A stretch of DNA of 64,000 nt from NCBI GenBank assembly GCA_022410635.1, contig JAJVDF010000003.1:124001-188000 (forward strand), written 5' to 3'. The notes beneath the pieces are model-generated. The model searched no databases. It was not told the origin of the DNA and saw only the letters and a list, made by a program, of their open reading frames with translations. Shown piece by piece: positions 13,001-25,895 of the stretch. A program made the position numbers and the translations under genes. This stretch comes from Tretioscincus oriximinensis (Eukaryota; Chordata; Lepidosauria; Squamata; Gymnophthalmidae). Positions within the stretch are counted from its first letter, which is position 1. Each line of letters opens with the position of its first letter.

Positions 13001-16000
13001 CCACTAAGGGTACGGCCAAATGCATGTGATCACCATGTCATAAGAGATCGTCATATAATAAAAGCTTTATGCAATTATTGTTTTGCTGCCCAGATTCAAC
13101 GGGCAGTGATTCAGTGAACTGTGTAGTGATTAGCATTGCACATCAGTATATTTTACCAGCATGAAATACCTGGATGTATAAAATCAGGGCTGTGCATGCA
13201 TATTTAGTTGCTCTTTTTGGTGTCAACTTATCTAAGATGTCTCTATCTAATATGATGTTGTCCATATTTTACGGGAGAAAGCACTAAAAAAGCTTCGTTC
13301 CCCTGGTATTTTAATGTAGTGCAATATACTGTTTTTTCATGCTACCAAACAATGTCATAATCATATCATAGTGGTGTAAGAAAAGCATAAAAACACTCAT
13401 GTAGCTGTACCCTAAAACTCTAATCAACTTTAGTTAGTGTAGCTGTCATTAAATAATCGTGGGAGCTATATTTAACACTATATTAAGAGGAGCCCTGCTG
13501 AATCGGGCCAGAGCCCATCTAGTCCAGCATTCTGTCTCACACAGTGGCCCACCAATTGCACGTGGGTAGTCTGGAACAGAAGAAGGCAAAACCTGCAAAT
13601 GGCATTTCAGGAATACTGCCTGTTGTCTCATCTCTAAGACAGTATCAAGGCATCCATCCCAGTAGCCATTCATAAGAATATAAGAGGAGCCAATATAGCT
13701 GGGAGACATGTTTGGGAACTATGCTAAAGGCTATATGCATATATTCATTGATCTCTATACATCTCTACATTTTGACTTGAACTGCAAACTAATTTCTCAA
13801 TATATTTTTTAGTACTTTCATACCCACAAAATAAGCATAATCTTCTTTTTGCACTACGTTTAGTGGCTGTTATATTAAAGTACTAATATGTTTTTAATTA
13901 GGTACATGGTTTTAAATGAAAACTGTTTTTTTAACTTTGTTTCAAATGTTTACTTTTTGTCAGCCACATTGGAATTTTTTCATGGGAAATGGAAATAGAA
14001 ACATTTTCAACAGCAGTGATAACTAGCTTTCTGTATAGAGTTTGTGCAGTCAATAACAATTTAATATTTTGATGACAGCAATATTTATCATTTAAAGAAA
14101 TAGTTAAAGATTTGGTTTGTAAAGCCACATGCAATATTAATTCTAGGTTTTTGCAACAAACCTGGACTTAAATTAGTGGGTGTACTTCCAAGGAAATACA
14201 TTTTAAGTAAACATTTAGGTAAACCCTCATTTACAAGCATTCACTTTATTCANTAGCTGGATTTCTGCTGGATTTGCCTCACCAGGTTTTTGAATAAACC
14301 ATCAGATTGCAGGTATTAAAGCCCCCAAACTGGAGTACTTGTTTATTGGGAAACCTGTCAAGCCNCTTTACAGGGTTATAGTGAAAAGGCACTGGTGTGC
14401 AGATATTTCTGGTGAGAAAGGGAGAGGGTGGGAGCTGTTCTGCTCCCTCTGTCCTTCTTGAAGCAAGCCAGCCTGCCCAACCTTCTCCTTTACTAAATTG
14501 CAGGATGAAAGCCTTAGTCAGGTAGCCAGCCAGTTTACCCTGTTTGGACCATGCCCTCTCTCGGCTTGGTAACACTAGCCTGTCTGCAGAGGNAAAGGAA
14601 AGGAATCTGTTTGGGTATTTGGACTTCCTCCTGGCAGCCAGCAAACGAAATGGTTGATGGGTCGAGTGTGTTGCATGACTGGGAAAATCTTGCTTGTCAG
14701 AAGCTGACAGATGGCAGAAACCAGAATATATTTTAAAGATATGGAGAGGATGAATTAAAGCCGGTAATAATACCCCAGATTATCATGAAAATCCAGAATA
14801 AACAAATGCTGTGTGGATATATCCTAGGAATGATGCTAATGGAGCAGACAATTGTGAAGAGAGATGATTCAACTAGCATTTCACTCCTTGATCTCCCTAA
14901 ACATGTGTTGATACTGATATTGAACAGTTTGGGAGATCAAAGGAACTTCCTAGTTGAAATCTTCACAGGCTCCCGTTGCAATGTGAACTCCAGATTATTG
15001 TACTGAATCATGTGATTTATAANGTGCTGTGAGTGCTTCATTTTATCTTTCTTTTTCTTTTAGAGTGACCTGACAACAGAAAAACGTAAGATTGTAACAA
15101 AAAATGTAATAATATATATGAAAACATTCTACTAATTTAAGCATGAATATCTGCTGATATTTTTCTGGAATAGCTTAACAATATAACAATTGCAGCTTTT
15201 AGATAAGTTTTTTTTAAAAAAACTTATATTAATGTTAAATTGAGAATACTAAGACAGTTCATCTAAGTACTTGTTCCTTTTGACATATCCTAGTGACCCC
15301 TGCTATAGCTTTTACCCTTGCATAAATCTCCATTGATTTTATTTATTGTGCATCTTTTTTAGTGTCTGTTACCATTAAATCATTGCATTATATAACATAA
15401 TAATCACAGTAGCACCTTTAAACATGAAACTATACAGATTTCTTAAAAGAGTTCCATANAAACTAATTACATGTTTCTGTCAACAAAGGTGACACTGTTC
15501 TAATTTAGTTTATTTTAAATCAGTAATCCTCAACCAACCTCAAACACAATTACTGTACTTTGGTGAAGTATTTCTAGAAGGCGTTTTTATCTCTTGGGCC
15601 GCTATCACTAACTGGAAATGAACAATTATGCCTGTAAGGGAGCACAGAAGAAAGAGCAGAATTAAGAATAGGCCAAGCAGAAATAGCTTCTGTGGCATGA
15701 CTGATGCCATGTATGTGCTGAACTTTACCTAAGGCCAGGCTTCCGTGATTAGGAGGTTTATTATGTTCAACTAACTTAAAGATTTTTCAGCAAAGGAGCT
15801 AACAGCACTTTGAGACTAACTTGAGAAAAGTGGTTGGCATAAGCTTTCGTAGACAGGTCTACTTCTTCAGACCTGTCTACGAAAGCTTATGCCAACCACT
15901 TTTCTCAAGTTAGTCTCAAAGTGCTGCTAGCCCCTTTGCTGGACTTTCTGCTAGACTAACACGGCTATTCCTCTGAAATTAAAGACTTTTGTACTTTTTC

Positions 16001-19000
16001 TTTTAAATTGGTAGAATCTGAAAGTTATCAGGTTTTATCCAATGTTACCTTCAAGATAGGCTACTTCTTTGCTCTGCTTTTCTTCTCACTGCATTTATTT
16101 ATTTATTTACACTTATATTGCAACCTAAACCCAGAGTGGCTAGCAACAATAAAAACAAGGTACAAAATTAGCATATTAAAATATTTAAACAGTGCCTGAA
16201 AATAGGGAAGGAGAAGCTGTTTCATTAGCCAAAGTCCAGGTTAAAGAGGTGGATCTTCAAAGATATTCTGAATGAATTCAATACTGATTCTTGAGACATC
16301 TCAAGGCTTTCAGTGACCTGAGTAGACTGAATATGAGGTTGGAGTGAATCAAACCCTCCCTCTTTCTACCTTAATGCATTTTAAATGATTTCAGACTTGG
16401 TATTTTATATTTGAGTAATAAAGGATACAGTACTTCACCACAGTACATTAAATCGTAGTTGCCACCTTTTTCATTTATAACCATCCAGATTTTTTTTATT
16501 TGTGTAAAAATACTTACCCTACAATGTATGCAACAGCTTTGCTTTGCATGGAAATAACTTGGCTTACATACCTTAACTATATTGTGTGAATGCAATTTTG
16601 AGTGTGTGTATGTGCTCAGTATGAATGTTTCTGGTTACCATGCATTACAATCCCCTTGTGGAATTCTTTGTTGAAATATTCCTTTATTAATTTTTTTATT
16701 TCCCATGTTTTATTCTTTTTTCCTTTACTATTGAGCATGTCCCAAGGAAAGGACCATGTCTCTCAAAATAACAGCTTGTTTGTCTATGTCATCACATGAT
16801 TGAGATTCCCCTTAGATGAAATGCCGGTTTGAAGCTGCCTCAGAGATCAGTGTATTTCATTTGCTGTAGAGCATTGCAGAATTAAATGTAAACAAAGGAT
16901 TCTTTGCTTTGAATATCAAGCAAAAAATTCCATCCACATATCTAATTTTGGTTCTGAAGTTTGCTACCGCTGGCTTTCTCTTTGAGGAGATCAACTTTCA
17001 ACCAGTTACAGTCTCTCCACCTCACTGTTTGTTTTTATTTGCACATCAATGTGTAACATCTGAACAATCTTGAGATGCCTTTTTTGTGTAAATTCCACTT
17101 TTTCTTCTGTTTTTTGTTTTTCCCTTTGGTTTATAAAAGCTTCCGTGTTGTATGTGTGGGTGTGCTGTACCACAAAAACTAAGCAAGTTATTTCCTGTCC
17201 ACTTTCCTTTTTCAGTTTTCCCCGTTAGCTTTGCTTTGCCTTTTTTTACCCTCAGATTTGTGGATCCACCATACCCTGATAATTTTGTTGACCTCCCTAC
17301 TGCTGCAATCAAAGACAGTCATTTCAGTCCTGATTACGTTTTTTCAATCTCTATTTTTGATTTCCATTTATTTCCAATGTTTTTCCCCATTTGCACCAAA
17401 GATGATGATGAGACAGAATCTACAGAAACATCTGTCCTGAAAAGTCACCTTGTCAATGACGCTCCTGTCTTAGCCAGTCCAGACTTGCTGTCTGAAGTAT
17501 CTGAGATGAAACAAGACTTGATAAAAATGTCTGCCATTTTGACAACAGATTCATCTGAAAAGTCAGGCTCCATTAAAGTGAAGGATCTGGTGAAAGCAGC
17601 TGACGAAGAGCCTGGAGAGCCATTTGAAATTGTAGAAAGAGTTAAAGAGGACTTGGAAAAAGTAAATGAAATTTTGAGAAGTGGAAGCTGCCCGAAAGAA
17701 GACCCAGTTCTTCACAGAGCATGTTCTGGCAAACAGCTGGTGGAAGAAGAGTGGGTTATTTTAAGTGATGAAGAAATTGAAGAAGCCAAACAAAATGTCC
17801 CTGTGGAAGTTGACGAGCCTGTTTGTGTAGAAACTAGATTAGGTAAAGGGAAGAAAATGGAGATGAAAAAAAAAGACCTGACAGGAATGGTAGAGTACCT
17901 CAGTGAAGATCTAAAAACTTATGTATCACTTAATGAAACGGAACCACAGACATCCCAAGAAGATCTAGTAAAAGAAAAGTTTGAAGCTGTTGTTGTAAGC
18001 AGGGGTTCTGGAAAAGGTGGAGGAAGCCAAGAGAAGAAAAGTCAACACAAGCCAACCTTGGAAATTAAAAAACCAGTGAGAAAGAAATTAAAAGATAAAC
18101 AAAAACCAAAAGATGAAGAGATCCAAAGAAAAGAAGAAAGTTCATGTCTAACAAAGTTAAGCTCAGAGGAGTCTTTGGATGAAGATCAAGGGTTAGCCCC
18201 TGCAGAACCTGCTAAGACAACTGCGGTGTCTCCTGTTATTGAGGAGACTCCTATAGGCTCGATCAAAGATAAAGTGAAAGCTCTTCAAAAACGAGTGGAA
18301 GATGAGCAGAAAGGACGTTCTAAGTTACCTGTACGAGCCTCAGGAAAAGAAGTTACAAATGAGAAGTCTGTTTCCAAACTATCACAAGCTAAAAAAATTG
18401 CTTACAAAACAAAACTGCCATCTACTTCACCTTCATCAAAGACTCCGACATCTCCTTCTTCTCCAAAGACTCCAGCATCTTCTTCTACCTCAAAGGCTCC
18501 AGCATCTCCCTCTGCCTCGAAACTTCCAGCATCCCCCTCTACCTCAAAGACTCNAGCATCTCCCTCTGCTTCAAAGACTCCAGCCTCTCCCTCTGCTTCA
18601 AAACTTTCTTCTCCCTCAGCTAAGAAACCAGCTGTTTCGCCCACAACTAAAAAGTCAACAGTTTCACCTACGACTAGGAAGCCTGTTTCTCCCACGACTA
18701 AGAAGCCACCTGTTTCACCCTCTTCTAAAACAGAGAGACTTGAAGAAACAATGTCTGTTCGTGAACTGATGAAAGCATTCCAGTCAGGCCAAGACCCATC
18801 AAAACATAAAGCTGGACTTTTTGAACACAAGTCTGTCAAGCAAAAACAGCATCCCATGGACAAAGAGATGGGTAAGAAAGGAGCCACTGAGCCTGAAAAG
18901 AAGCAGACATTGGCACACAGAGAGATACACAAAAAAGACAGTTCCAAGAGCAGAAAAGGCCAGGAACCCCAGGCAAATGCCGGCTCTCAGTCTAAAAAAG

Positions 19001-22000
19001 AAGTTCAGGGTATTTGTGATAAAATGGTAGAGAAAGATATAGCAACACAGCAGGCCAAACAAAGCAGTGGTGATGCTGAGAAAAAATCACCTACTGCAGA
19101 TGACGATAGAACAAAGGGTGTGGTCCTGACATTTGATAACCAGGGTGACACCGATTTGCAGATCAGCCCAGATAGAAAGACATCCACAGATTTTTCTGCT
19201 GTCATAAAAGAAGAGCTTGAGGACAATGATAAATATCAACAGTTCCGGCATATTTCAATTACTGAAGAAGGTGAGCTTGACTTAAATCAAGTACTGACCA
19301 GTCCATTCAATGTTACATTTCCATCAGAGTATGTAAAAGATGGTTTTTTGCCTGCTCTCTCCTTGCAAAGTGGTGCTTTGGATGGCAGCTCAGAAAGTCT
19401 TAAACATGAAGGAATAGCAGATTCTCCTATTGGTAGCCTGCTTGATGGAACTCCTCAGATCAGCTCTGAGGAAAGTTATAAGCATGAGGGCTTGGCAGAA
19501 ACTCCAGAGACAAGCCCCGAGAGCCTCACTTTCTCACCAAAGAAAACAGAATCTGCAGGCCAGATGGAAGAAGGGGACCCAACCAGTGCAGTGCAGAAAA
19601 CTGCTGAGGCATATTCACCAAAGGGAAGTTCTCCAACCAAGTGTGAAAGGACTGTCATTGACAAAGATTTAAAAGATACTGCCTCAGAGCCCCATTTCCT
19701 TCATTTATCTGAAGAAGTCACCACCTCTAAAGAAGAGATAGGAAAGGATTCTAGTCCAATTTTGGCTGATAAAATTGTTGTCAGGGATGAGTTGTCTAAA
19801 GTTACTGAGCAAGGACATTTAACTGAGTTATATGAAATGCATGATGCTTCATTAGAGAAAGGAGAGCAGGCCTCCCCTGTGTACCATGGTGTTAGTAGAG
19901 GACTGGAGCTTTCACTCCCAAGCCATGAAAGTGAAGGTATTAGCCCAATTGCAGATGAATCCATAGCGATAAGCCATAAAGATTCACTGGAAGCAAGCCC
20001 AGTGCTGGAAGATAATTCCTCCCGTAAAACACCTGATTCCCTTGAGCCTAGTCCTACCAAAGAATCCCCCTGTCGTGATTCTCTGGAAAGCAGCCCTGTA
20101 GAACAGAAAATCAAGTCTGGCTTTCTCCCAGGACCTGGCCCAGTTCAGTCTGCCCATATCAAAGCAGAGCATTTCCCAGAGCTGAATCCCGTGAGATCTA
20201 GACTTTTACGGGATCCTGATGGGAGTGCAGAAGATGACAGTATAGAGCAAACATCTCTTATGGAAAGCTCAGGGAAAAGCCCACTGTCACCTGAGACTCC
20301 CAGCTCAGAGGAAATTAGTTATGAAATCACACCCAAATTAGGAGACTCCCAGGGACTATCTAACATACCCAAATCAGCTGTTATTCCTGAAGTCAACGAA
20401 GAGCCTGAAGATGACCCAGATGGGGAGACAAGTAAGAGGTTTACTCCAGAAGAAGAAATGTTTAAAATGGTCACCAAAATCAAAATGTTCGATGAGCTGG
20501 AACAGGAAGCAAAGCAAAAGAGGGATTATAAAAAGGATTCCAAACAAGATGATGTGATTTCACCTGCTGAATTCGAAGCTGCTCCTGAAGTTGAAGTTGC
20601 ATCCTCAATAACTGGAGAAGACAAGGGTGTCTCCACTGTAGTCACTTGTACCAGTGAATCCAGAAAGAATTCATCTTCAGAAAGTGAGCCAGAGTTGACA
20701 AAGTTGAAAAAAGAGGCTGACTCTGGGCTATTAATAGAACATGAAATTAGAGTACAGGCCCCATCACCTCATCTTTGCAACAGGGATTCCAGTTCAAGCT
20801 CTGAAGAAGCGGGATTTCAACCAATTGAATCCAAACAGCAAGCATTCATTACTGAAGAAGATAATACAGAATCAGATAAACCAACTGAGGAAACCAAAAT
20901 GTCTGGTGATACCTCCTTGGCCTCTGATGCTAGCATAAGAGCACAGGCTAGTGAATCTAAATGCTACAGTACTGATGACAGTGATACAGTTAGCCCTAAT
21001 GGCCCTATGATGCATCCTGAGGAAGCTTTCTTTCATTCTATTGGGGATGAGATTCAGAATGTACCTGAGTTGTATGAAACTTCATTGGCTTCACATCATC
21101 AGAATGATGGTGGAAAAGATGCCGTAGCATCTCAAGATGCACCGCACAGAAGCCAGGATGATACAGGAGCTAAAGAGAGCTCCTGTATGCTTGGTACTTC
21201 TCACTGTTGTATGTCCTCAAATGAATTTGCTACTGTTTCACCAGTTCACTCACCATTAGGGGATGATTTGGGTGGAACTGACCAAAATTTTAAAGGTGTG
21301 CAAAGGGATTTTTGTAGTGCAGAGTACCCTGCAGAATGTTCTTCTGTAGACCCCCAAAAGGTTGGATCTGAAATGAATGCAGAAATTGTTGAAGCAAATA
21401 GTGCTCTGCCTATAACAAGCCCTTATGAGAATGTTCCCTCACCACATTTTTTTACTAGCCCTGAAACTAGCAATTATTCTCTCTTAAAGGGGACAGGAGA
21501 CCAGTTGTGTGAGGATGAATCTTCAAATGAAGTAGAAACTAAAGAAGTAATAGAGTCTAGCTCCCTTTGCAGAGTAACATCTGTAGGTCCAGAGACTCAG
21601 GCATCAGAAGATACGTATATAGAGATAGCATCCAAACATGTGGACATCTTTCAGGAGACATCAACCCTGATGACTTCAAAATCAGACCACACATCACTAG
21701 ATGAAGCTGCTCTACAGGATATCAGAGATGAAGCTGAAAAAATAATCAGCCAAGTGATCATAACCAGGACGGATGTGGATTCTGATAAATGGAGCCAAAT
21801 ACGTGAAGATGATGANGCTTTTGATGCTCGCGTAAAAGAGGAAGAACAAAAGATATTCGGCTTAATGGTAGACAGGCGTTCACAAGGTACCACACCTGAT
21901 ACAACCCCAGCAAGAACTCCAACTGAAGAAGGGACACCTACTAGTGAACAAAACCCTTTTCTTTTCCAGGAAGGCAAATTGTTTGAAATGACAAGGAGTG

Positions 22001-25000
22001 GTGCTATTGACATGACCAAAAGGAATTACTCTGATGAAAATTTAGAGTTTTTCCAAGTAGGTGAGCAGTCACATGAAGACTTGTCACTTTCTGAGGAAAT
22101 GAGAGATGCTGAAAGTGCCGAATTTCCCCAGCAGGAGCAAATTTCAGTTCCTTTTGAATCTTCTGAATTAGATGGAGAGATGGCTAAGCAAGACCCAGCT
22201 GGTGAGGAGGAAGCTAGCACAAAAAATGAGAATAAATCTAGAATCCCAATTAAACTGGGAATTTCAGCCTCATCTAAGTCGCCAAACACAGACGATACTG
22301 ATTCTGATGTTGAACCGATCTGTGGACATGACAGTGATAATATGTTTAACAGTTCTCAAATGTCTACCTTAATCTCTCCTGAGCAGACTGTGATTGATGT
22401 GCAGCTAGATTTTTCAACAATAACTAGGTCTGTGTATGCAGAACAGGACGAAGTTTCCCCAGACTCTTCACCAGAGGAGCAAAAATCTGTGATCGAAATC
22501 CCTACTGCTGCCATGGAAACTGTGCCTTCTTCTGAAAGCAAGTCCAAAATTCCCATTAGGAGCATTCCCACTGTACCCCATTCATTAGAACAATCAGAAT
22601 TTGAGAGCCTTTGCTCAGATGACATTGCTGAAATCCTAGACAAGTCACAGGAAGATCCAAACAAACCAAAATCTAAGATCCCAGTTAAAGCTGTTTCCCA
22701 AAGAACTGATCAAGAATGTACATATGCCCAATCAACAAAAGTCCTCGATACAACATGCAAGCTACCTATGAAACAGGAAAATAGAAGCAAATCTGAATCT
22801 GATGCAAGTGCCTCTGTGGACTCAAAAGGTGGACGATCGTTCAAAGCAAGAAGTTATGCCGAGGCAGAAGCAGAGACCAGAGAGAGGGTGGGTGAGATGA
22901 AGCTTCAGTTAGAATCAGAAGATCTGATGACTCCACGACCAAAGATATTTCCTTCACGGTTACCTGTTAAGAGCAGAAGCATCTCAGCTTCCCGCAATGC
23001 TGTTAGTCCCTCAAGAGAAAGTAAGGAACATTTTTTTGACCTTTACCAAACCTCCATAGAATTCTTTGAAGAGATTAGCGATGAAGCTTCCAAATTAGTG
23101 GATAGACTTACCCAGTCAGAGAGAGAACAAGAATTAGTTTCAGATGATGAAAGTAGTAGTGCCCTAGAAGTGTCGGTTATTGAAAATGTGCCATCCATTG
23201 AGACCCAGCAGTCAGTTCCCGAGGACATCTTTGACACCAGGCCCATTTGGGATGAGTCTATTGAGACTCTTATTGAGCGTATTCCTGATGAAAATATCCC
23301 TGATCAAAATGAAGGTATTTGCCAGCCATTGGGATTCCCTTTGCTACGCATGTCATAAATTGCAATTCTTTCTTGTTTCTTCTCGACTTTCCCCCTTGCT
23401 TTTTGTGTATGGTTTATGTGTCTCTTATTTTAAGCTGTCTGTGGCTGTTGTGTTTTGTGGAAGTTCTGTTTGTTTTGTGCTGAATATGTGTTTATTGTCC
23501 TCAAAACAATCTCAAGATTGCACANGGCAAATGCTTTTGGAAAATGAAACAAAAACGATCTTTTCTTTTCATACAAGCAGACAACATTTTGCTATGTTGT
23601 TTTACTAACAAACTTTGAGCATTATTTCACTTCTAATACAGCTGACCTGGCAAGTTTTAGTTTTTGAGTTTTTTCTTCTTCACTGTTTGGATCTCTCTGT
23701 CAAACTACTACTACTACACAAAGAAAACAGGAGTGGTGTAATTTGGGGTATACAAATCTGTATATCTGTGAAATATAAATGTACCGTAATTGATGATATC
23801 AGAAAAACAAGTAGTATTTTATTAATGCATCTTTGCTTGATACCAGCAAAGAACATATTAATTAACTGACCCATAATTAATTAGTGACCCATATTGCATA
23901 TCCATTTACCAAATAATAATATTAAAGAAGGGAGGCAGGGACAAATATTGTAAGTGAAATTTGGACTAAAGCACTTAGTGAATGGTACAAGAAAATGGGT
24001 TTGTATGATCCCAAGTTTAGCAAATAAAAAACTCAAACTCTACTGGTGTCAGATTGGCTGTTGGGAATATTCCTTTCTCCTGCTTTGATGAACATTTTTC
24101 TGGGAAGTGGTGTGCTCTTGCTTTTCCATGCTTTCTTTAGAAATGTATTTGAAACATAAACTAGGAAAGCTTAGTGAAAATGCATGTACAGATACATGAA
24201 TGCTCATATGCTACATAAACATCATAATCCAGAATTCCTTTTGGAAATTAGAAGCAAGGTGCCTTAAGCAATCACACTGTCCCATAGCCTACCCTTTAAA
24301 AGTGTCCATTGCAATAGACTCTAGTACAAAAAAATCATTTGGGGGCCTATTGCCATTGACTGAAGAGGCCTGGAAAATGCATTTCTTGCCCCAGCAGACT
24401 AATTACCTGTCCTTTCGTTTTGTCTCGTTTTATATGTATGAAAATTTAGTATGAGCTCTAAAATAAAATTTAGGACAGTGTTTTTCTCCTCATTCCCTCC
24501 AAAACGAAATGTCTTAATTGCATTCTATTTAAAGCAAACATTTTAAATAATATGTTATGAGTGCTTCAAGTTCTCAACTGTAGCCACTTTCAATCCTTTG
24601 GTGTACATTACTGCAGAAAGATATACTGTACATCCCCAAAACAAAAACACTGACCTTGTTTTATGGAGTGGCCTTTTTTTAAAGCAAGGGTGCCTACAGA
24701 CTGCAAGAGGCAAATGCAGGATTCAGAGAACCCATAATGTGAGAGGCAATTGTGGACTCTTCTGTCCAGTTGCTGGCTCCTTTCATAATTGTTTCTCTTT
24801 CAGGATGTTAGCCAAGTTCCTTCCATCCCCACCCCACCCACCTCCCAAACACACTTTGCTGACATCCAGATATTTCAAAAGGAACAGTCATGAAAGTATC
24901 CAACAGACAAAGGTAAGCATTCACTATTATGGGAAACCTTGCATCATTATTGTATTTCCCATAGTGATATTATGAGTTGTTGCCTCCATATCCTGAAACT

Positions 25001-25826
25001 GTAATGGAAACGCCATAATTGCAAGTGACATTCCTGATATAATTCTGAAAGGATACAGGTTTTCGCCCGCGTCTGAAGGCACCCCAACTGAGTTTGCAAG
25101 GTTTCATTTTTGAGCAAGCAAACAAAAATAAATTGGTACTGTTTGACCTTATTCTAGATCAACAGGAAGATCAAGAAAGGATAGAGGAGAAACTGGCACA
25201 TATTGCTGATCATCTCGGATTCAGTTGGACAGGTAAAGTGTAACCAAGTGGAGACTGCACATCTTCTAGTTATTCTTTTACATCTGCTTTAATATTAACT
25301 GGAACTGCAAAAGTATTCTGGTTTCAAAAGAAGCAAAATAAGTGTCTCAAAAGTGCCCTAGAACATTTCTGTTCCTCTTCTCCCATATTACTTTTTATGA
25401 TCTAGACAGTGCATTCAACCAAGTTAAGTCTGGAATAATGCCATCTGCATGGTATTTTCCCATTGCAGTAGGGTNTGACAACAAAACGTCACCTTCACAT
25501 AGACTGAGAAGTAGAAGTGAGCACCTTCTGCATTTCTCCATGGTTTTGGCCATACTAGAAGCTCCTGGTTTGAATCATGCTTTGCCTTCTGCTGATGGAG
25601 CATATGAATGACGGGTGAGGCCTGTCAAATTATACACTAATGTGCAGACTTTTTGCCCTTAGAGACAATAATATTTTACGGTGTTCTCATCTCATCTCTT
25701 GTCCAGTGTGAGACCTTCAAGTATATTTATTTATTTATTTTCATTTTTATACCATCCTATACCCGAAGGTCTCAGGACGGTTAACAATAAGATCAAAATT
25801 AACACGTTAAAAACAGCCACAACTTA

Positions 25827-25895
<69 letters not shown>

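Noticed and set aside
17152..17401. Extension of the giant exon upstream, with a strong acceptor at 17255
   Set aside because: The frame is open, but splicing exon 9 to 17256 would be out of frame with the giant exon (146 extra nt), and the ankyrin-B homology starts at 17402.
18302..18947. Long open frames of 155 codons (+) and 181 codons (-) inside the giant exon
   Set aside because: Both are shadows of the 27-nt coding repeat, which keeps other frames free of stops; their leucine- or glycine-rich products are repeat artefacts.
19701..20114. Minus-strand frame of 137 codons in the giant exon
   Set aside because: Antisense of a Ser/Glu-rich coding region with few stop complements; no homology.
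17402..23314. Assignment to ANK3 (ankyrin-G)
   Set aside because: ANK3 and ANK2 giant exons share motifs such as GAIDMTKR and TPARTPTEE, but the exon start, the [15 protein letters not shown] block, the DNNE ending and the CAMK2D neighbour fit ANK2; the ANK3 serine-rich exon is absent.
24598..24975. Possible extra exon in the intron after the giant exon (125-codon frame)
   Set aside because: No ankyrin similarity, and no phase-compatible splice pair that would preserve the known junction.
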